Shown here: positions 60,291 through 64,000 of the stretch, piece after piece | How the letters are laid out: every line of letters begins with the position of its first letter | Numbering within the stretch: position 1 is the first letter of the stretch | Source of the DNA: Shewanella phaeophyticola | GTDB lineage: Bacteria > Pseudomonadota > Gammaproteobacteria > Enterobacterales > Shewanellaceae | NCBI RefSeq assembly: GCF_025398315.1 | Contig: NZ_JAODOQ010000001.1 | Location: 186,001 to 250,000, forward strand | Length of the DNA: 64,000 nucleotides | Direction of reading: 5' to 3' | The notes under the pieces: generated by a model | What the model was told of the DNA's origin: nothing | What the model saw: only the letters and a program-made list of their open reading frames with translations | The model's database searches: none | Made by a program: the position numbers and the translations under genes

Positions 60291-60558
60291 AATCGCCTCT
60301 CAAGATTAAAATTTAGAACGGTGAGTTCTAAATTTAGCACAATAAATCAAATTTATGCAGTTTTAGTTTATGAAAAGCGATCCAGTTCGCAAATAATCGT
60401 AACTGCTAATAAATGTTGAGCGCCTAATTTTGGGGCTGTGTAGCTTTTTTAACAACGATATTAGTTGCTTGATGAACATCGTGTAAGTTGATTGCTTATT
60501 TAACATTAAAGGGGGGACAACATTAAATCGTACAGGTGCAACTCTTGTGATGATCAGG

Positions 60559-60810
60559 CTATTTAAAGGTCACTTTACCTCCAATCATTTTAAGAGTCGG
60601 TGCGCCGCGAATTAGACATTCGCGGGCAAATGTTTGCCCGCATGCTGGACAGGTGCAAGCGACTTGAGTGAAATCTTCTACAATACGCTCTTTAAAGCAC
60701 TTTATGAGGGCGCCCTTGCCACCTTTACGGTACTTATAAAGTTGGACTTTACATTTAGCGCAAAAAATATTGACTGTGCGTGTTGGACTTTTTTTATTGG
60801 GTTTCGCCAT
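60559..60810 (-). CDS. Zinc-ribbon protein of unknown function
   Basis: 83 residues, basic. Two CxxC pairs, FCAKCKVQLYKYRKGGKGALIKCF and CTCPACGQTFARECLIRG, suggest a zinc ribbon that could bind nucleic acid or protein. The N-terminus MAKPNKKSPTRTVN is disordered and basic. No clear ribosome site is seen. It is a stand-alone gene. Confidence 0.65.
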   Translation of the reverse strand: MAKPNKKSPTRTVNIFCAKCKVQLYKYRKGGKGALIKCFKERIVEDFTQVACTCPACGQTFARECLIRGAPTLKMIGGKVTFK

Positions 60811-61184
60811 TTTTTGTTTTTTATGGTGAGCAAACTTGGCTAAATGAGTTGTTATTATAGTATGATGAATAACAGTTCAAAATTGAACTAGAATTAACTG
60901 ATATGTCATGCTAGGGACAGCAAATTGATTTAGGTTGTTTTACGGCGCGTTGGTGAATCATCATTGACACTGTGAGTTTCAAGGTAAGCGCTGTGTGTTA
61001 ACGCCATGCAATATAAAAAGCAATAACACCATAACCATTATCAATAACCATAACTGTTCCTAACAACGTTTGGATAAAATTGGACAAGTTATCTAGCGCG
61101 TCTGCCTACTCTAGACTAGTCTTTGACTATCTTATAAAACTCATTAAATTCATGGCCATCTATAATTTAGGGCATTAGGCTGCC
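60811..61184. other. Intergenic stretch
   Basis: About 370 bases between the divergent zinc-ribbon and diguanylate cyclase genes. No repeat, RNA or terminator is recognised. Confidence 0.4.
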
Positions 61185-62231
61185 GTGTCAAAATACAGGA
61201 ATACTAGATTAATGATCATCCCCAACTTGTGGGCAACGGAACTTGAGTATCGTCGTACAGTGTTAAAGGCGGTGTTAATTGTAATCATTATTGCAGGCAG
61301 TATTTTTGTTGTTAATAACTGGTTCAGCGGTTTCCAAGTGTACGCCATGGTTGAGTTGGCGGTAGTTTTTTTGTGTATTGGTATACTCGCGATTCATAAA
61401 CGAACAACCAATTTAACCCTATGGTGCTGCATATTTTTATTTGCCCTGTATACGGTCATTCTTATTGGTATTTACAGCGCATCGTTTAATTCGGGGTTGT
61501 TTACCTGGTTATTTATTATTCCTGTTCTGTCATATCTGCTACTTGGCATTAGGTTAGGCACTATTTACACCAGTGTGTATATGGTGGCAGGTATTTCGAT
61601 TTTGACGTACGCCTTGATATACCATATTGCCGATATTTACCCTATTACTATCGCTAATATCTTGCTGTGTCTGGCCGCGATTTGGGCGTTGTCTTATAGT
61701 TATGAATATAAACGCGCCGAGGCGGTAGAGCGCTTACAACAAATGGCTTCACTTGACCCACTAACAGGGTTAAATAACCGTTTACTGTTGGATTCTATTT
61801 TTGAGATGTTGTGCCAAAGCCTGAGCGATGAGCAAGCGTCGGTTTCTATGCTGTTATTAGACCTGAACTACTTTAAAAAAATTAATGACGAATTTGGTCA
61901 CGATGTTGGTGATAAGTTATTAGTTGAGGTATCAACAATAATCAGCGATATGCGACGTCGTAATGATTGGGCGTTTCGTTTTGGTGGCGAAGAGTTTTGT
62001 ATGTTAATCCCTAATACGAGCATGCGACAGGCTGAAAGAATTGCTGAACGTTTAAGGTTGGCAATTGATAAAATTACTGGCATTGACGGGTGTCTACTTA
62101 ATATCACCATTAGTATTGGGGTCGCGCGTTGGCCTGATGATGGTAGCCACTTACCCCAGATATATAAAGCCGCTGACGAAAGACTTTATAAAGCCAAAGC
62201 TCAAGGGCGAAATCAGGTGGTTTCGGAGTAA
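61185..62231 (+). CDS. Membrane diguanylate cyclase (GGDEF)
   Basis: 348 residues. Six hydrophobic helices (about 27-170) form a membrane sensor, followed by a GGDEF domain: DPLTGLNNRLLLDSIF, DLNYFKKINDEFGHDVGD, FRFGGEEFCMLIPN and YKAADERLYKAKAQGRNQV. The active site GGEEF is intact and an RxxD inhibitory site (RRND) sits five residues before it, so it should make cyclic di-GMP under product inhibition. There is no EAL domain. Start is GTG 61185 or ATG 61212. Confidence 0.9.
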   Translation: MSKYRNTRLMIIPNLWATELEYRRTVLKAVLIVIIIAGSIFVVNNWFSGFQVYAMVELAVVFLCIGILAIHKRTTNLTLWCCIFLFALYTVILIGIYSASFNSGLFTWLFIIPVLSYLLLGIRLGTIYTSVYMVAGISILTYALIYHIADIYPITIANILLCLAAIWALSYSYEYKRAEAVERLQQMASLDPLTGLNNRLLLDSIFEMLCQSLSDEQASVSMLLLDLNYFKKINDEFGHDVGDKLLVEVSTIISDMRRRNDWAFRFGGEEFCMLIPNTSMRQAERIAERLRLAIDKITGIDGCLLNITISIGVARWPDDGSHLPQIYKAADERLYKAKAQGRNQVVSE

Positions 62232-62288
62232 TATCACGATCAACCTAAACTGATTACGCAGTCGCCCGGTTGATAATATCGGTGAATG

Positions 62289-63137
62289 TTAATCCGTTTT
62301 TTTGACTTTTTTGACTCTATTATCGATGGCTTCTGTGAGTTGCTGCTTTTGCTTATCTTCGCCACAATACTGAGCAAAACCTAATCCCCAGCCATGGGGG
62401 TTAACTTGGGTTGCCAGGTTGACCACTGTGTAGCAATAATCACCTTGTTTAACAATTCTATTAGGGTCTAATTTGTGATTTAAGGTATGAGGTTGGTTGG
62501 TATCGGTTGGAGTGGGGGTTAATTCAATAAAGTCCAATGTCACATCCATTTCACTCATAGTCCCCTTCGGTTGATGTAGCGCTGCAGTTTGTTGACCAAC
62601 AAGTTGCTCAAATTCCATTTGATTTTGTTGCTGTAGATATTGGCTTGCGGCTTGTTTCATTGAGCTCGCAGTATGAATAGCATGAGTTGATATCTGTGCT
62701 GATGGGGTTGTTGGTGTACTCGTTTTATTAGGTTTATTGAGTGCTGGCGTATTTGCTGTGTCGGCTACCGTAACCGATGTTATTTGTTCTGACTTATTGC
62801 TAACCTTATTTGAAGGCTTGGGGTTGTGCTCATCTGATAGAATTTGAATGGGTTGAACGGGCGCTTGTGGCTGACTGCTGGATTTAGAATGACTTTCGGT
62901 AAGCATTGACTGGTATTGCTGCGAGGTGATGAGATAACTTTTAATCGCGCTATGTTTTACTGGCGTGTTGAGTTCAGCCATTCTTTGTTTGGTGTCTTGT
63001 TGCCAAAACCAACCTATTAACAATATCAATATACAGTGCATTACAGTCGCGAAGAACAAAGGCGTAACTAAGCGCTGATCATTAAGCGGTATAGGTTGTT
63101 TGTTGCTGGTGTCTCGCGTTACTGTGAGGCTATCCAT
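62289..63137 (-). CDS. Single-pass membrane protein with Pro/Thr/Gln-rich periplasmic part
   Basis: 282 residues. A short cytoplasmic N-terminus, one TM helix (about 27-46, FFATVMHCILILLIGWFW), then a long low-complexity segment rich in Ser, Thr, Gln and Pro, and a folded C-terminal part with CYTVVNLATQVNPHGWGLGFAQYCGEDKQKQQ (two cysteines). The layout recalls TonB-like or envelope-spanning proteins, but no TonB domain is present. I do not recognise a family. Confidence 0.6.
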   Translation of the reverse strand: MDSLTVTRDTSNKQPIPLNDQRLVTPLFFATVMHCILILLIGWFWQQDTKQRMAELNTPVKHSAIKSYLITSQQYQSMLTESHSKSSSQPQAPVQPIQILSDEHNPKPSNKVSNKSEQITSVTVADTANTPALNKPNKTSTPTTPSAQISTHAIHTASSMKQAASQYLQQQNQMEFEQLVGQQTAALHQPKGTMSEMDVTLDFIELTPTPTDTNQPHTLNHKLDPNRIVKQGDYCYTVVNLATQVNPHGWGLGFAQYCGEDKQKQQLTEAIDNRVKKVKKTD

Positions 63138-63363
63138 ATCGCTAAAATATCGTTTATTTTATTGGTGTTAGGTTTGATTGTTAATAGAAAGTAAAGTTCA
63201 ATTTGTGGTAAAGAGGGCGTGTCGCGGTGTAACGGGGCATTAGAAGAGCTAAAGCGCATTTGTGCAAGCTGCGTAAAAATAAGCCTGCCTTAAACCAGTA
63301 CACTAAACTGGCGATTGCATTTTTAATCATTGCTGTAGCGTGCTAAAAAGCAAACCGATAACG

Positions 63364-63735
63364 TTAATCTGTTTTCAGTGCTTTAACGGTTAATCTCTCT
63401 TGATTTGATAGGCGAATTTGTATGCCATCAATGGTGGTTATCCTTTGATCTTCAATATCTTTTTTACGTACTTTGTAACTAGCTGTCATCGCCTCAATAG
63501 GTGATGAAATGGTGACTTCTACAATCGTATTGTCATCATACCAGCCCCACCCCCAATAACCTGCAGTTGCCAGCATTGATACGGCGATCATCGAATAGAT
63601 AGCTATCTTGCTGAGCAAGGGTGGTTTTTCAATTTCAATCGTTCTTGTGTACTTGACGTTGCGATTTCGTCCACGTCGTAAATACACTACGGCACCCAGA
63701 ATAACTAACACTGTAATAAGGATCTTTGTGAGCAC
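63364..63735 (-). CDS. Small membrane protein with two TM helices
   Basis: 123 residues from GTG 63735, with AAGGAAAATGGC upstream. TM1 (about 4-19) and TM2 (about 44-66) flank a basic loop (RRGRNRNVKYTRTIEIEKPP), followed by a periplasmic beta-rich domain ending VKALKTD. It lies 226 bases upstream of the single-pass protein in the same direction, and the two may form a unit. No family is recognised. Confidence 0.6.
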   Translation of the reverse strand: MLTKILITVLVILGAVVYLRRGRNRNVKYTRTIEIEKPPLLSKIAIYSMIAVSMLATAGYWGWGWYDDNTIVEVTISSPIEAMTASYKVRKKDIEDQRITTIDGIQIRLSNQERLTVKALKTD

Positions 63736-64000
63736 GCCATTTTCCTTAAATCGTAAATTAACCTAGATTATACGGTGTTTTGCATCCTTTACCGTTACCT
63801 AGTACACATCATGAGTAAGCCAGTATTATTGTTATGGGGTGTTAACTACCTTACTAAGACTTTGTTTATTACGAATTGAAGTAAAGTCTCGGCCGGTGCG
63901 ACAACACAATGGGTTAATATTATAATGTGACTTATTTCGTGAATATTAAAAATGGTCATGTTTTTTTGATTAAAGTCGCGGGTTATCACATAAAAATTAT

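Overview
The window is chromosomal DNA of a gammaproteobacterium, almost certainly a Shewanella species. The evidence is the protein-level resemblance and gene order (prfB-lysS, hpt-yadG-yadH, nrfBCD, an NAD-dependent persulfide reductase-like gene, a DUF134 regulator) together with a chromosomal integron of the Shewanella kind. It is read from the sequence alone; no database was searched.

Layout. 1-13 kb: transporters (GDT1-like tail, an MdtD-like drug exporter, ChrA), a STAS/SpoIIAA-like protein, an OhrR-like regulator overlapping rlmC, a chemoreceptor, prfB-lysS, then a leftward DUF134/Fur-family/persulfide-reductase set. 13-26 kb: WD40 lipoprotein, pyrC, a large PAS-GGDEF-EAL protein, small exported proteins, a debris zone holding a 271-bp MITE-like element, a 600-residue lipoprotein with a CsgD-like regulator, rluF, DUF72. 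26-38 kb: a class A PBP-like protein, RhlE-like helicase, PhoX phosphatase, a VOC protein, and a Fur-boxed TonB receptor followed by a PiuC/YbiX hydroxylase. 38-49 kb: nrfD, nrfC and nrfB without nrfA, a membrane DUF2726-like protein and a divergent LysR regulator; azlCD; mpl-ubiX-hpt; yadGH.

48.8-56 kb is the accessory zone. It holds an integron integrase with a LexA box, a short cassette array with attC hairpins, an IS110-family transposase lying between two attC-like hairpins, a transposase fragment, a mosaic tandem duplication of a REP-associated-type transposase gene, a 54-bp tandem repeat and an orphan sugar-binding-type periplasmic protein. 56-64 kb holds a MipA/OmpV porin, a DUF4287 protein, a CPBP protease, DUF1097, a zinc-ribbon protein, a diguanylate cyclase and two small membrane proteins.

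The most striking signal is not a gene. About seventeen frame breaks occur, several in genes expected to be essential or conserved (prfB, mpl, yadG), and most fall exactly where the protein family demands a GGGCC or GGCCC pentamer, which is replaced by variants such as GGAGCC, GAAGCC, GTACTC or GGCTC. This looks like systematic base-calling error at a modified cytosine. If so, many of the 'broken' genes here are intact in the cell and the strain carries a DNA modification at this motif. A few other breaks are simple homopolymer indels.
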